64,000 nt of DNA. It comes from QHCA01 sp038237645. GTDB taxonomy: Bacteria > Actinomycetota > Actinomycetes > Mycobacteriales > QHCA01. The translations under genes were made by a program, and so were the position numbers. This document shows positions 43,613 to 53,366 of this stretch, piece by piece. Under the pieces are notes generated by a model that was given only the letters and a program-made list of their open reading frames with translations, made no database searches and was not told the origin of the DNA. The stretch's first letter is position 1. The number at the start of each line of letters is the position of its first letter. The DNA is taken from the NCBI GenBank assembly GCA_038237645.1, contig JBBRYN010000005.1, positions 20,570-84,569 on the forward strand, in the 5' to 3' direction.

Positions 43613-45873
43613 GGTGCCCGGGCCTTCGGCGCCATCGGGTGCGGCCGACTCCCCCACACCCACTGCGGTGATCTTGCACAACTGCAAGTCGACACGCCGA
43701 GCGTGCCCACTAAACCCGCATGACCGAGTCGGGGGGCCGGCAGAGCGTGGGCGGACGGGGAGGGGTGGGCCGGCGGCGTGGCCGGGCGCTGCGGGGTCGT
43801 CGGCACGGTGCTGATCGTCCCGTCCGGCCGCAGCCGCGGCAGGGCGGTCGGGATCCGGCCACCGGGATAGATCGCCGGCTGACCGCTCACCCCGTAGATG
43901 CCGTTCAGCACTCGGCGGACCACCTTGGCGGCGTACGCACCGCCGGTGCCTACCTGCTCCAGCATGTTCACGACCACGAACTGCGGATCGCCGGCGGGCG
44001 CGAAGGCGGCGAACCACGAGGTGTCCTGTCGGCCGGTCTTGGTCAGCCCCACCTCCGCGGTGCCGGTCTTGCCGCCCACCGGCACCGCGTCCTGTGGCCA
44101 ATCGGTGAACGCGCCGTATGCCGTGCCCCCGGGGCGGGTGACCCCGGCCAGGGCGGAGCGGATGAAGTCCATGGTCGTCTTGTCTATGGGCAGCCGGCGG
44201 ACCGCCTTGGGCCGAGCCTGCCAGGTCACGGCGCCGGTCGGGCCGATCACCGCCCGGGCAACCTGCGGGCGGTAGACCGTCCCGCCGTTGGCGAGCGCCG
44301 CGTAGGCCGTAGCCAGCTGCAACGGTGTGACCAGCACGTCGCCCTGGCCGATCGCGAAGTTCACCGCGTCGCCCGCGCGGTAGGTGTATCCGTCGGCACA
44401 GAACTCCCGGTCGAGTTGCCGGTGCAGGGCGTCGAACCGGGGGTTCTTCGCACCGGCGCAGTAGTCGGCCTTGCGCAGCTTCCAGAAAGCGTGCTTGAAA
44501 GCCCGGTCGGGGATCCGGCCGGCCGCCTCCCCGGGCAGGTCGATGCCGGTCGGGGCCCCGAAGCCGTACGCCTGCGCGGTGCGTGCGAACAACTCCTTGG
44601 CCTGTCCCTTCTTCGGCTTCAGGCCGCCGTCGCGCAGCCACATCTGGTAGCCGAAGTTGTAGAACACCGTGTCGCAGGACTTGATCAGCGCCTTGCGGAT
44701 GTCCATCGGCCCGTACGTGTGCGCCTCGAAGTTGGTGAAGCTGGCCGACCCGACATGGAACACGCCCGGGCACTGGTAGGTGCCGTCCAGCGGGTAGCCG
44801 CCGCGCTCGGCCGCCGAGGCGGACACCAGCTTGAACGTCGACCCGGGTGCGAACTCACCCTGGCTGGCGCGGGAGATCAGCGGCACCCCGGCGGCCTGCC
44901 CGGTCAGCCGGGCGTAGTCGGCAGCGGAGATGCCCCCTGTCCACACCGTCGGGTCGTAGGACGGGTAGCTGGCCAGCGCAAGCACGGCGCCGGTCTTGGC
45001 GTTGAGGACGACCACCGCCCCGGAGTTGGCGTGGTAGGGCCGACCGTATTTGTCGCGCCCCTTCCGGGCGGTCAGCAGGCCGTCGGCCAACGACCGCTCG
45101 GCCAGCGCCTGCACCCGCTGGTCGATATTGGTGACGAGGTCGCCGCCGCGTACGGGGGCGGTCTGCGACAGGGTCGCCGTCACGCGGCCCGCATGGTCGA
45201 CGGCAACCCGCTGCAACCCTGCGGAGCCGCTCAGCAGGCGGTCGTACTGCTTCTCCAGGCCGGCGACGCCGACCAGGTCGGTGTCGTGGTGACCGGCGTA
45301 CTTCGGGCGCTTCAGCTGGTCGGCACTCACCGGCGCCAGATATCCCAGCACGTGGGCGGCCAGCGAACGATCGGGATACTGCCGGACGGCCTGGAAGTCG
45401 GCACTCACCCCCGGGAAGTCCTCCTGGTGCTCGGCGATGCGCAGCGCGACCTGCGGGGAGGCATCGTCGAGCACCGGCACCGGCTGTAGCGGCGAGCCGT
45501 TCCAGCACGGTCGCGGGGTAGCCCTCGCGCACGGCGTGATCCGCAGTTTCAACTCGGCCGGCGACACCCGGATGAGTGCCGAGAGCCGCCGCAGGACCGA
45601 CGCGCCGCCGTCGGCCTGCCGGGAGAGGGCAGCACCGCTGACGGCAACGACGAGCGCGGTGCGGTTGCTCACCAACGGGTGGCCCGTCGCGTCCAGGATC
45701 GTGCCGCGGGGGGCCGGGCTCGCGACTCCGCGGATCTGGTTGTCCGCCGCCGCGGTCGCGAAGTCGTCGGCAGCGAGCACCTGGAGATACCACAGCCGGC
45801 CACCCAGCGTGGCCAGCAGCGAGACGATGAGGACCCGTACGACGATGAGGCGCAGGGTGGAGCGGTCGCTCAC
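43609..45873 (-). CDS. mrdA: Penicillin-binding protein 2 (peptidoglycan DD-transpeptidase)
   Basis: Class B PBP of the elongation machinery, 754 residues. One N-terminal transmembrane helix (LIVVRVLIVSLLATLGGRLWYL) is followed by the dimerisation domain. The transpeptidase domain carries the active-site serine in APGSTFK (about residue 346), SCD (about 398) and KTGTAEV (about 603). A C-terminal Pro-rich tail of about 90 residues, ending in a Cys/Trp-containing stretch, is longer than usual and not obviously functional. It pairs with RodA, encoded next with an ATGA overlap. Confidence 0.95.
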   Translation of the reverse strand: MSDRSTLRLIVVRVLIVSLLATLGGRLWYLQVLAADDFATAAADNQIRGVASPAPRGTILDATGHPLVSNRTALVVAVSGAALSRQADGGASVLRRLSALIRVSPAELKLRITPCARATPRPCWNGSPLQPVPVLDDASPQVALRIAEHQEDFPGVSADFQAVRQYPDRSLAAHVLGYLAPVSADQLKRPKYAGHHDTDLVGVAGLEKQYDRLLSGSAGLQRVAVDHAGRVTATLSQTAPVRGGDLVTNIDQRVQALAERSLADGLLTARKGRDKYGRPYHANSGAVVVLNAKTGAVLALASYPSYDPTVWTGGISAADYARLTGQAAGVPLISRASQGEFAPGSTFKLVSASAAERGGYPLDGTYQCPGVFHVGSASFTNFEAHTYGPMDIRKALIKSCDTVFYNFGYQMWLRDGGLKPKKGQAKELFARTAQAYGFGAPTGIDLPGEAAGRIPDRAFKHAFWKLRKADYCAGAKNPRFDALHRQLDREFCADGYTYRAGDAVNFAIGQGDVLVTPLQLATAYAALANGGTVYRPQVARAVIGPTGAVTWQARPKAVRRLPIDKTTMDFIRSALAGVTRPGGTAYGAFTDWPQDAVPVGGKTGTAEVGLTKTGRQDTSWFAAFAPAGDPQFVVVNMLEQVGTGGAYAAKVVRRVLNGIYGVSGQPAIYPGGRIPTALPRLRPDGTISTVPTTPQRPATPPAHPSPSAHALPAPRLGHAGLVGTLGVSTCSCARSPQWVWGSRPHPMAPKARAP

Positions 45874-45889
45874 CGGCGTCCTCCTCCAG

Positions 45890-46390
45890 TCAACGCGGTC
45901 CGGTGTCGTGGCGCTGGTAGACCAGGCTGACCAACGGCACGATGAACGCCGCCACGATCACATCGTATGCAGCGCCCGCCGGGATCGAGGCACCCAGGAC
46001 ATGCCAATCGAGGCGAGGGCTGCCGACGATGGCGAGCACCACGGCGAAGGCCAGGCCGGCGGCGACCGCGGCGGCCACGACGACCGCCAGCGGCAGCAGC
46101 ACGCTGCGCTCCGACGCGTCGGGCATCAGGCCGCAGACGTAGCCCACCAGGCAGAAGACCAGCGCGAGCATTCCGGCCGGGTGATCGGAGAGCAGGTCGC
46201 ATACCAGGCCGGCAGCGAAGCCGACCGAGGTCCCGGGCCCCGGCCCGACCGCCATCGCGATCCCCGCGACAAGCACCAGCACGAGATCGGGCCGGCCGTA
46301 GGGCAGCGGCAGGCGCGCGAAGACAGCCGTCTGCAGGACGGCGGCGGAGAGGACTAGAAGCCCGGTCAACAGCACCCGGGAGCCGGTCAC
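45890..46390 (-). CDS. mreD: Rod shape-determining protein MreD
   Basis: A 166-residue membrane protein with about five hydrophobic helices (VLLTGLLVLSAAVLQTAVF, DLVLVLVAGIAMAVG, GFAAGLVCDLLSDHPAGMLALVF and so on). GRPDLVLVLVAGIA and FAAGLVCDLL are the family features. The GTG at 46390 overlaps the mreC stop by four bases. MreD links MreC to the MreB-RodA-PBP2 elongasome. Confidence 0.9.
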   Translation of the reverse strand: MTGSRVLLTGLLVLSAAVLQTAVFARLPLPYGRPDLVLVLVAGIAMAVGPGPGTSVGFAAGLVCDLLSDHPAGMLALVFCLVGYVCGLMPDASERSVLLPLAVVVAAAVAAGLAFAVVLAIVGSPRLDWHVLGASIPAGAAYDVIVAAFIVPLVSLVYQRHDTGPR

Positions 46391-47277
46391 GGCACGGTGC
46401 GCCCGGTCGGGTGTCGCGGCGGGGGCTCGGGCGGCAGCGCCGCATCCCCCGGGTCGGTGGGCGGCAACCCGACCACCACGCCGACCACGTCCAGGGCGCT
46501 GAAGTCGACATAGGGCTGCACCTCGGCGGTCCGGACCAGCACACCGGTCGAGCGGGTGACCGACGTGACACTGCCGAGCGGCACGCCGGCGGCGTAGGTC
46601 GTGACGCCGTACGGGCCGGTGACCAGCCGGTCGCCGACGACGACGCGGGCTTGCGGATTGAGGAGTTGCAGCCGCATGGCACCTAGGCCGGCACCCTCGC
46701 ACAAACCCAACTGGCCGCTGCCCGAAAGACGTGAGCCGACGGCCGAGAGCGGATCGACGGCAAGCAGGACGACGGCGGTGTAGGGGTTGGTCCGGCGCAC
46801 CCGGCCGACCAGGCCCTCGCCGTTGATCACGGTCAGCCCGGCGCGCACCCCGTCATGCGTCCCGCGGTCGATAGTGACCGTCCACTCCAGACCGGATGAG
46901 GGACCGAGCGCGATGACCCGGCCAGGGGTGATCCGGTAGCGGCCCACCCCCGCCAGCAGGCGCAGCCGGCGCAGCTGAGCCACAGTGGACCGGTCGAGTT
47001 GCACGGCGTTCAGTTGCTGGGTCAGCCGGGAATTGTCGCGGCGCAAGCGGGTGGCGTCGGCCGAGCCGCCGCTGCCCAGCGACGTGAGGGTGCGCGTAAT
47101 CGGCGAAATGGCGCTGCTCGCGGCCCGCTGGACCGGCCCGAGGGCCGCGCCCGCCGTCGAGCGCATGTCAGAGAAGACCGAGCCGTCGCTCATCCGGTAG
47201 TCCAGCGTGAAGAAGGTCACCGAGACGAGCAGCAGCACGGACAGCACCAGTCGGTGCCGGCTCGAGGGCCGCGACAC
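46387..47277 (-). CDS. mreC: Rod shape-determining protein MreC
   Basis: A 296-residue bitopic protein. The N-terminal membrane helix (HRLVLSVLLLVSVTFFTLDY) is followed by a coiled-coil segment (TRLRRDNSRLTQQLNAVQLDRSTVAQLRRLRLL). The two beta domains have VTIDRGTHDGVRAGLTVINGEGLVGRV, the MreC signature. The Pro-rich C-terminus is short. MreC activates PBP2-RodA from the periplasmic side. It lies six bases after mreB. Confidence 0.95.
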   Translation of the reverse strand: MSRPSSRHRLVLSVLLLVSVTFFTLDYRMSDGSVFSDMRSTAGAALGPVQRAASSAISPITRTLTSLGSGGSADATRLRRDNSRLTQQLNAVQLDRSTVAQLRRLRLLAGVGRYRITPGRVIALGPSSGLEWTVTIDRGTHDGVRAGLTVINGEGLVGRVRRTNPYTAVVLLAVDPLSAVGSRLSGSGQLGLCEGAGLGAMRLQLLNPQARVVVGDRLVTGPYGVTTYAAGVPLGSVTSVTRSTGVLVRTAEVQPYVDFSALDVVGVVVGLPPTDPGDAALPPEPPPRHPTGRTVP

Positions 47278-47283
47278 GGGCGG

Positions 47284-48303
47284 TCAGCGTCGCGGCTCGG
47301 AGACGAGCACCTGTTGCAGCGCCTCGAAATCCTCGACGCACTTGCCCGAGCCGAGCGCCACGGAGTAGAGCGGGTTGTCGATGGCGATGATCGGCATCCC
47401 GGTCTCGTGTTTGAGCCGCTCGTCGAGCCCCTTGAGCAGCGCCCCGCCGCCGGTGATCACGATGCCGCGATCCATGATGTCGCCGGCCAGCTCCGGCGGG
47501 CACTTGTCGAGCGTCACCTTGACCGCATCGACGATCCGGTTGACCGGCTCCTCGATGGCCTTACGGATCTCCTCAGCCGACACGACGATGGTCTTGGGCA
47601 ACCCGGAGACGAGGTCGCGGCCGCGGATTTCGGCGTGTGGCTCGTCCGGCATCGGGAAGGCCGAGCCGATCGTCATCTTGATCTCCTCGGCGGTGCGCTC
47701 GCCGAGGAGCAGCGAATACTCCTTCTTGATGTAGGTGATGATGGCGGTGTCCATCTCGTCGCCGCCGACGCGGATCGACTGGCTGGTTACGATGCCGCCG
47801 AGGGAGATCACCGCCACCTCGGTGGTGCCGCCCCCGATGTCCACCACCATGTTGCCGGTCGGCTCGCTGACCGGCAGGCCCGCCCCGATCGCCGCAGCCA
47901 TGGGCTCCTCGATGATGAAGACCCGGCGGGCACCGGCCTGATAACCCGCGTCCTTGACCGCCCGCTGCTCCACGCCGGTGATGCCGGACGGCACGCACAC
48001 GACGATGCGGGGTTTGGCGAAGTGCCGCCGGCGGTGCACCTTCTGGATGAAGTAGCGCAGCATCCGCTCGGTGGTCTCGAAGTCGGCGATCACGCCGTCC
48101 TTGAGCGGCCGGATGGCGACGACGTTGCCGGGCGTGCGGCCGATCATGTTGCGCGCCTCGGTCCCGACGGCCACGATCGTCTGGGTTGTGGTGTTGATCG
48201 CCACCACGGAGGGCTCATTGAGGACTACACCCCGGCCGCGGACGTAGACCAGGGTGTTGGCGGTGCCGAGATCCACGGCCATGTCGCGGCCGAGGAAAGA
48301 CAT
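47284..48303 (-). CDS. mreB: Rod shape-determining actin homologue MreB
   Basis: Bacterial actin that guides lateral wall synthesis, 339 residues from ATG 48303 (MSFLGRDMAVDLGTANTLVYVRGRG). The phosphate-1 loop DLGTANT, phosphate-2 VVDIGGGTTEVAV and adenosine motif VITGGGALLKGLD are intact. In-frame ATGs at 48315 and 48354 would add 4 or 17 residues; none has a strong ribosome site. The start chosen follows family practice. First of mreB-mreC-mreD-mrdA-rodA. Confidence 0.95.
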   Translation of the reverse strand: MSFLGRDMAVDLGTANTLVYVRGRGVVLNEPSVVAINTTTQTIVAVGTEARNMIGRTPGNVVAIRPLKDGVIADFETTERMLRYFIQKVHRRRHFAKPRIVVCVPSGITGVEQRAVKDAGYQAGARRVFIIEEPMAAAIGAGLPVSEPTGNMVVDIGGGTTEVAVISLGGIVTSQSIRVGGDEMDTAIITYIKKEYSLLLGERTAEEIKMTIGSAFPMPDEPHAEIRGRDLVSGLPKTIVVSAEEIRKAIEEPVNRIVDAVKVTLDKCPPELAGDIMDRGIVITGGGALLKGLDERLKHETGMPIIAIDNPLYSVALGSGKCVEDFEALQQVLVSEPRR

Positions 48304-48370
48304 CGTGTTGACCATCAAGCGGGAGAAGCCTTCCCTTGCGCGGTATCCCTTCATGCTATGCCCGCGGGCG

Positions 48371-48778
48371 TCAGTATCCGGGGAAGAAGAGGGTGATCTC
48401 CCGCTCGGCCGAGGCAGCCGAGTCGGATCCGTGTACGACGTTGTTCTGGACCTCGAGGGCGAAATCACCACGGATCGTGCCCGGCAACGCGGCCACCGGA
48501 TCGGTGGCGCCCGCCAGAGCCCGAAAGGCCTGGATGGCGCGGTCTCCCTCGATGACCATGGCCACCATCGGCCCTCCGGTGACGAACTCCACAAGGGAGC
48601 CGAAGAAGGGCCGGTCACGGTGCTCGGCGTAGTGGGTCTCGGCCGTGCTCCGCTCGACGACGCGAAGGTCCATCGCCACGATCCGCAGCCCCTTGCCCTC
48701 GATGCGACGAATCACCTCACCGACCAGGCCGCGCCGGACGCCGTCGGGCTTGACCAGGACCAACGTGCGCTCCGACAT
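48371..48778 (-). CDS. ndk: Nucleoside-diphosphate kinase
   Basis: A 135-residue enzyme that balances nucleoside triphosphates. The phospho-accepting His is in FALEVQNNVVHGSDSAASAEREI, and LVLVKPDGVRRGLVGEVIRRIE is the N-terminal signature. It lies between the folC-DUF4233 pair and mreB, the usual actinobacterial order. Confidence 0.97.
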   Translation of the reverse strand: MSERTLVLVKPDGVRRGLVGEVIRRIEGKGLRIVAMDLRVVERSTAETHYAEHRDRPFFGSLVEFVTGGPMVAMVIEGDRAIQAFRALAGATDPVAALPGTIRGDFALEVQNNVVHGSDSAASAEREITLFFPGY

Positions 48779-48892
48779 GCGGGGTGCTCCTCACCTGGGT
48801 ACCGTCGGGCAGCCTACCCGGCCCCAGCCCCGTCGGACGGCCGACGCGGCCGAGCGGACGGTCATCCGATCTCGCCGGCTGACGGCCCGCCG

Positions 48893-49258
48893 TCAGCCGC
48901 CCGCAACGGCGGCCCGCAGCCGCAGGACGTACAACCAGACCAGCGCGAAGGCGAGGCCGAGGAAGAACATCGCCGGCGTGAGGAAGCCGGCGGCGGCCAC
49001 GGCCACCTGCAGGAGGCTGCCGAGGTGGTAGGCCCAGCGGCGGCGGAGCAGGCCCGCCGTCACGATCAGCATGACCGCCAGCGCGATCACGGCCGCCGCG
49101 CGCCAGGGGGTGAGGCCGCCACCAAGCTTGGCGATGGGGGCGAGCGCGAGCAGCACGGTGAGGCCTTCGAGCCCCAGCGCGGCGGCAGCCACCGAACGCA
49201 CGGCCCGGGCGGGGTCACGCAGGCCCGACCGGCGCGCAGGAGTCGGCTGCTCGGTCAC
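48893..49258 (-). CDS. DUF4233 domain membrane protein
   Basis: A 121-residue protein with four predicted transmembrane segments (SVAAAALGLEGLTVLLALAPIA, AVIALAVMLIVTAGLL, HLGSLLQVAVAAAGFLTPAMFFLGLAFALVWLYVLRL). It matches the small DUF4233 family that follows folC in actinobacteria. The GTG at 49258 overlaps the folC stop. Function unknown. Confidence 0.88.
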   Translation of the reverse strand: MTEQPTPARRSGLRDPARAVRSVAAAALGLEGLTVLLALAPIAKLGGGLTPWRAAAVIALAVMLIVTAGLLRRRWAYHLGSLLQVAVAAAGFLTPAMFFLGLAFALVWLYVLRLRAAVAGG

Positions 49259-50691
49259 TGCCGCAGCAAGGTGCGCGCCTCGCCGGCGGTGATCACCGAG
49301 CCGGTGACCAGAACACCGACCCCGGTCAGGGGCCCGTCCTCGGCGCCTTCCTCGGCGAGGCGAACCGCGGCCTCCAGGGCGTCGTCGAGCCGGAGGGCGA
49401 CCTCCACCCGGTCGGCGCCGAAGACGTCGACCGCCAGCGCTGCCAGGTCGTCGACGGGCAGCCGCCGGGGCGAGGAGTTCTGCGTCACCACCACCATGTC
49501 GACGGCGGGCTCGAGCACGTCCAGCATCCCCCGGGCGTCCTTGTCGGCGAGCAAGGCCACGACGGCGACCAGTCTGCGGAAGTCGAAGGCGTCTGCCAAC
49601 CCGGCCACCGTGGCGGTCATGCCGGCCGGGTTGTGGGCCGCGTCGACCAGCACGGTCGGCGCCCCCCGCACCGGCTCCAGCCGCCCGGGTGAGGTGACCG
49701 CGGCGAACCCCTGCCGCACCAATTCTGTGTTGATCCGGCCGTCGCTCCCCCTGTCGATCCGGCTGTCGCTCCGGCCCTGACCCAGGAAGGCCTCCACGAC
49801 GGCCAGCGCGCAGGCCGCATTGGCGGCCTGGAACGGGCCGAACAACGGCAGCACGATGCCGTCGTACACTCCGCCCAGTCCCTGCAGGCTGAGGACCTGC
49901 CCGCCGACGGCCACCGCCCGGGAGAGCACGCCGCACTCCAGGCCCTGGCGAGCCACCGTGGCCCCGACCTCCTCGGCCCGGCGCAGCAGCACGTCCATGA
50001 CCGCACCCGGCTGCACCGCCGTCACGACGGTCGCGCCCGGCTTGATGATGCCGGCCTTCTCCGTCGCGATGCTGGTCACCGTCGGACCCAGGAGGTGGGT
50101 GTGATCCAGGTCGATGGGCGTGACGAGCGCGATCTGGCCGTCGGCGACATTGGTGGCGTCCCACGATCCGCCCAGCCCGACCTCGACGACGGCGATGTCG
50201 ACGGGCGTGTCGGCGAAGGTCGCGTAGGCCATCGCCGTGAGCACCTCGAAGAAGGACGCCGGGTGTTCCTGCTGGGCGTCGACCAGGTCGACATACGGCG
50301 CGATGTCGTCGTAGGCGGCCGCGAACCGCCCAGGTGAGAGCGGCTCGCCGTCGATCGTGATCCGCTCGGTGATGGACTCCAGGTGGGGGCTGGTGAGCCG
50401 GCCCACCCGCAGGCCGAACGCCTGCAGCAGCGCGTCGATCATGCGGGCCGAGGACGTCTTGCCGTTGGTGCCGGTGATGTGGACGACCGGACAGGCCCGC
50501 TGCGGCTGCCCGAGCAGGTCGGTGAGCGCACGGATCCGGTCCAGCGAGGGTTCGAGGCGGGACTCCGGCCACCGCCCGCTCAGCGCCTTCTCGACCCGCC
50601 GCAGTTCGGCGGCGGGATCAGCGGGAGCCACGGCCGCCGAGTCTAACCAGCGCGGCTGCCATCCCGAGACGGGCAGCAGACCGGCGTCCAC
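49255..50691 (-). CDS. folC: Folylpolyglutamate synthase / dihydrofolate synthase
   Basis: A Mur-ligase-like enzyme that adds glutamate to folates, 478 residues. The ATP loop is VVHITGTNGKTSSARM. Also present are SPHLESITERI, the EVGLGGSWDATN signature and VDAAHNPAGM. A short stretch around 49730-49790 is locally repetitive (SRIDRGSDGRIN), a small insertion relative to the usual spacing before LVRQGFAAVTSPGRLE. It is divergent from valS with 55 bases between; in many actinobacteria valS precedes folC on the same strand. Confidence 0.95.
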   Translation of the reverse strand: MDAGLLPVSGWQPRWLDSAAVAPADPAAELRRVEKALSGRWPESRLEPSLDRIRALTDLLGQPQRACPVVHITGTNGKTSSARMIDALLQAFGLRVGRLTSPHLESITERITIDGEPLSPGRFAAAYDDIAPYVDLVDAQQEHPASFFEVLTAMAYATFADTPVDIAVVEVGLGGSWDATNVADGQIALVTPIDLDHTHLLGPTVTSIATEKAGIIKPGATVVTAVQPGAVMDVLLRRAEEVGATVARQGLECGVLSRAVAVGGQVLSLQGLGGVYDGIVLPLFGPFQAANAACALAVVEAFLGQGRSDSRIDRGSDGRINTELVRQGFAAVTSPGRLEPVRGAPTVLVDAAHNPAGMTATVAGLADAFDFRRLVAVVALLADKDARGMLDVLEPAVDMVVVTQNSSPRRLPVDDLAALAVDVFGADRVEVALRLDDALEAAVRLAEEGAEDGPLTGVGVLVTGSVITAGEARTLLRQ

Positions 50692-50746
50692 AGCCGCCGC
50701 AGATACCTCGGCGACAGCGCCGGGACGACGTCCATAGGATCACCGT

Positions 50747-53287
50747 ATGACCGAACGCCGCGTCCCGGACAAACCGACCCTCGAAGGCCTCGAGGAGCGG
50801 TGGAGCCGGCTATGGGAGGAGCAGGGCACCTACCGCTTCGACCGGTCCCGCACGCGGGAGCAGGTCTACGCCATCGACACGCCCCCGCCGACCGTGAGCG
50901 GGACCCTGCACGTGGGGTCGGCCTTCTCCTACACCCACACCGACATCCTCGCCCGCTACCAGCGGATGCGCGGCAAGGAGGTCTTCTACCCGATCGGCTG
51001 GGACGACAACGGCCTGCCGACCGAGCGCCGGGTACAGAACTTCTTCGGCGTCCGGTGCGATCCCTCACTGCCCTACGATCCCGACTTCACCCCTCCGGCC
51101 CAGCCCGGTGGTCACGAGCTGCCGATCGCCCGGCAGAACTTCGTCGAGCTGTGCCAGCGGCTGACGGCCGAGGACGAGCAGGTGTTCGAGAGCCTGTTCC
51201 GCCGGCTGGGGCTGTCGGTGGACTGGCGCCACAACTACACGACCATCGGCGAAAGCGCGCGCGCGGTGTCGCAGCGCGCCTTCCTGCGCAACCTTGCCCG
51301 CGACGAGGCCTACCGGGCCGAGGCGCCGACCCTGTGGGATGTCACGTTCCGGACCGCCGTCGCCCAGGCCGAGCTCGAGGACCGCGATCGCCCCGGCGCC
51401 TACCACCGGCTGCGGTTTCACGGGGCCGACGGCCCGGTTTTCGTCGAGACCACCCGTCCCGAGCTGATCGCCGCCTGCGTGGCGCTGGTCGCACACCCCG
51501 ACGATGCGCGCTACCAGCCCCGTTTCGGCACGACGGTCCGCACGCCGATTTTCGACGCCGAGGTGCCCGTGCTCGCGCACCACCTCGCCGACCCGGACAA
51601 GGGATCGGGCATCGCCATGGTCTGCACGTTCGGCGACACCGCCGATGTCACGTGGTGGCGCGAGCTGCAACTCCCCACCCGGACGGTGATCGGCTTCGAC
51701 GGCCGCTTCCTCGCCGACCCGCCGCCCGGCATCGACTCCGACTCCGGCCGCGCGGCCTACGCCAAGCTGGCCGGCGCGACCGTCTTCACCGGGCAGCAGC
51801 GCACGGTCGAGATGCTGCGGGAATCCGGCGATCTCGACGGCGAGCCCAAGCCGATCATCCATCCGGTGAAGTTCTACGAGAAGGGCGACCGGCCCCTGGA
51901 GATCGTTTCCACCCGGCAGTGGTACCTGCGCAACGGTGGCCGTGACCTGTCGCTGCGCGCGGAGGTGCTTGAGCGTGGCCGTGAGCTGCGGTGGCATCCC
52001 GACTTCATGAAGGTGCGCTACGAAAACTGGGTGGCCGGCCTCAACGGCGACTGGCTGATCAGCCGGCAACGCTTCTTCGGCGTGCCCTTCCCGGTCTGGT
52101 ATCCGCTCGACGACTCGGGCGAGCCGATCTGGGACAAGCCGATCACCGCCCACGAGGCGGCCCTGCCGGTCGATCCCTCGTCCGACGTGCCCCCCGGCTT
52201 CGACGCCGAGCAACGGGGCCAGCCGGCCGGGTTCACCGCCGACCCCGACATCATGGACACCTGGGCCACATCGTCGCTCACCCCGCAGATTGCCGGCGGC
52301 TGGGAACGCGACGAGGATCTCTTCGGGCGGGTGTTCCCGATGGATCTGCGGCCGCAGGCCCACGACATCATCCGCACCTGGCTGTTCGCCACAGTGGTCC
52401 GCAGTCACCTGGAGCATCACTGCCTGCCCTGGAGCGACGTGGCGATCTCCGGATTCATCCTCGATCCCGACCGCAAGAAGTTCTCCAAGTCCAAAGGAAA
52501 CGCCGCGGTGACACCCGCCGGCCTGCTCGACGAGTACGGCTCGGACGCCCTGCGCTACTGGTCGGCCAGCGGGCGGCTGGGCGTCGACTCCGCGTTCGAC
52601 GTGGGTCAATTCAAGGTCGGTCGGCGGCTGGCCACCAAGCTGCTCAACGCCAGCAGGTTCGTGCTCGGCCCGGGAGCGAGCCAGAGCGGGGCGGCGATCA
52701 CCGAGCCGCTGGACCGGGCCCTGCTGGCCGGACTGGCAGACGTGGTGGCCGAGGCCACCACCGCACTCGACGGCTACCACCACACCCGGGCGCTGGAGGT
52801 CACCGAGAGCTTCTTCTGGTCCTTCTGCGACGACTACCTCGAGCTCGTCAAGGAGCGGGCATACGGCAGCAGGGGTGAACAGGCGGCCGCCTCCGCGCAC
52901 AGCACGCTGACGACGGCGCTGTCGGTCCTGTTGCGGCTGTTCGCGCCTTTCCTCGCGTTCGTCACCGAGGAGGTGTGGTCCTGGTGGCAGGAGGGCTCGG
53001 TGCACCGCACCGGATGGCCTGCGGCCGACGAGCTACGGGCGCTGGCCGGCGATGGCGACCCAGGGGCACTCCGGGCGACTTCGGTCGCACTCTCCGGCGT
53101 ACGAAAGGCGAAGTCGGCAGCGAAGTTGTCGATGCGCAGCGACGTCAGCGCGGTGGTCGTACGCGGCCCGCAACGGCTGGTCGACCTGGTCGAGACGGCC
53201 GCCTCGGATCTGCAGGCGGCCGGCCGGGTCGGCGAGCTGACCTTCGCCAACGGCTCGGACGAGATCACCGTCGACGTCACCCTGTAG
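50747..53287 (+). CDS. valS: Valine--tRNA ligase
   Basis: Class I synthetase charging tRNA-Val, 846 residues. The HIGH equivalent is HVGS in SGTLHVGSAFSYTHTD and KMSKS is KFSKS in KKFSKSKGN. The editing domain (FVETTRPELIAACVALVAHPDD, then PVLAHHLADPDKGSGIAMVCTFGDTADVTWW) and the DALRYWSASGRLGVD block are intact. The form without the long C-terminal coiled coil is typical of several actinobacteria. It starts 55 bases from divergent folC. Confidence 0.96.
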   Translation: MTERRVPDKPTLEGLEERWSRLWEEQGTYRFDRSRTREQVYAIDTPPPTVSGTLHVGSAFSYTHTDILARYQRMRGKEVFYPIGWDDNGLPTERRVQNFFGVRCDPSLPYDPDFTPPAQPGGHELPIARQNFVELCQRLTAEDEQVFESLFRRLGLSVDWRHNYTTIGESARAVSQRAFLRNLARDEAYRAEAPTLWDVTFRTAVAQAELEDRDRPGAYHRLRFHGADGPVFVETTRPELIAACVALVAHPDDARYQPRFGTTVRTPIFDAEVPVLAHHLADPDKGSGIAMVCTFGDTADVTWWRELQLPTRTVIGFDGRFLADPPPGIDSDSGRAAYAKLAGATVFTGQQRTVEMLRESGDLDGEPKPIIHPVKFYEKGDRPLEIVSTRQWYLRNGGRDLSLRAEVLERGRELRWHPDFMKVRYENWVAGLNGDWLISRQRFFGVPFPVWYPLDDSGEPIWDKPITAHEAALPVDPSSDVPPGFDAEQRGQPAGFTADPDIMDTWATSSLTPQIAGGWERDEDLFGRVFPMDLRPQAHDIIRTWLFATVVRSHLEHHCLPWSDVAISGFILDPDRKKFSKSKGNAAVTPAGLLDEYGSDALRYWSASGRLGVDSAFDVGQFKVGRRLATKLLNASRFVLGPGASQSGAAITEPLDRALLAGLADVVAEATTALDGYHHTRALEVTESFFWSFCDDYLELVKERAYGSRGEQAAASAHSTLTTALSVLLRLFAPFLAFVTEEVWSWWQEGSVHRTGWPAADELRALAGDGDPGALRATSVALSGVRKAKSAAKLSMRSDVSAVVVRGPQRLVDLVETAASDLQAAGRVGELTFANGSDEITVDVTL

Positions 53288-53366
53288 TCGACACACAGTC
53301 AGTCGGCTGATGCCGAATACGGCAAACCGGGTCGCATCCGCTGGCCGCAGGCGAGAGGATGCCGGG

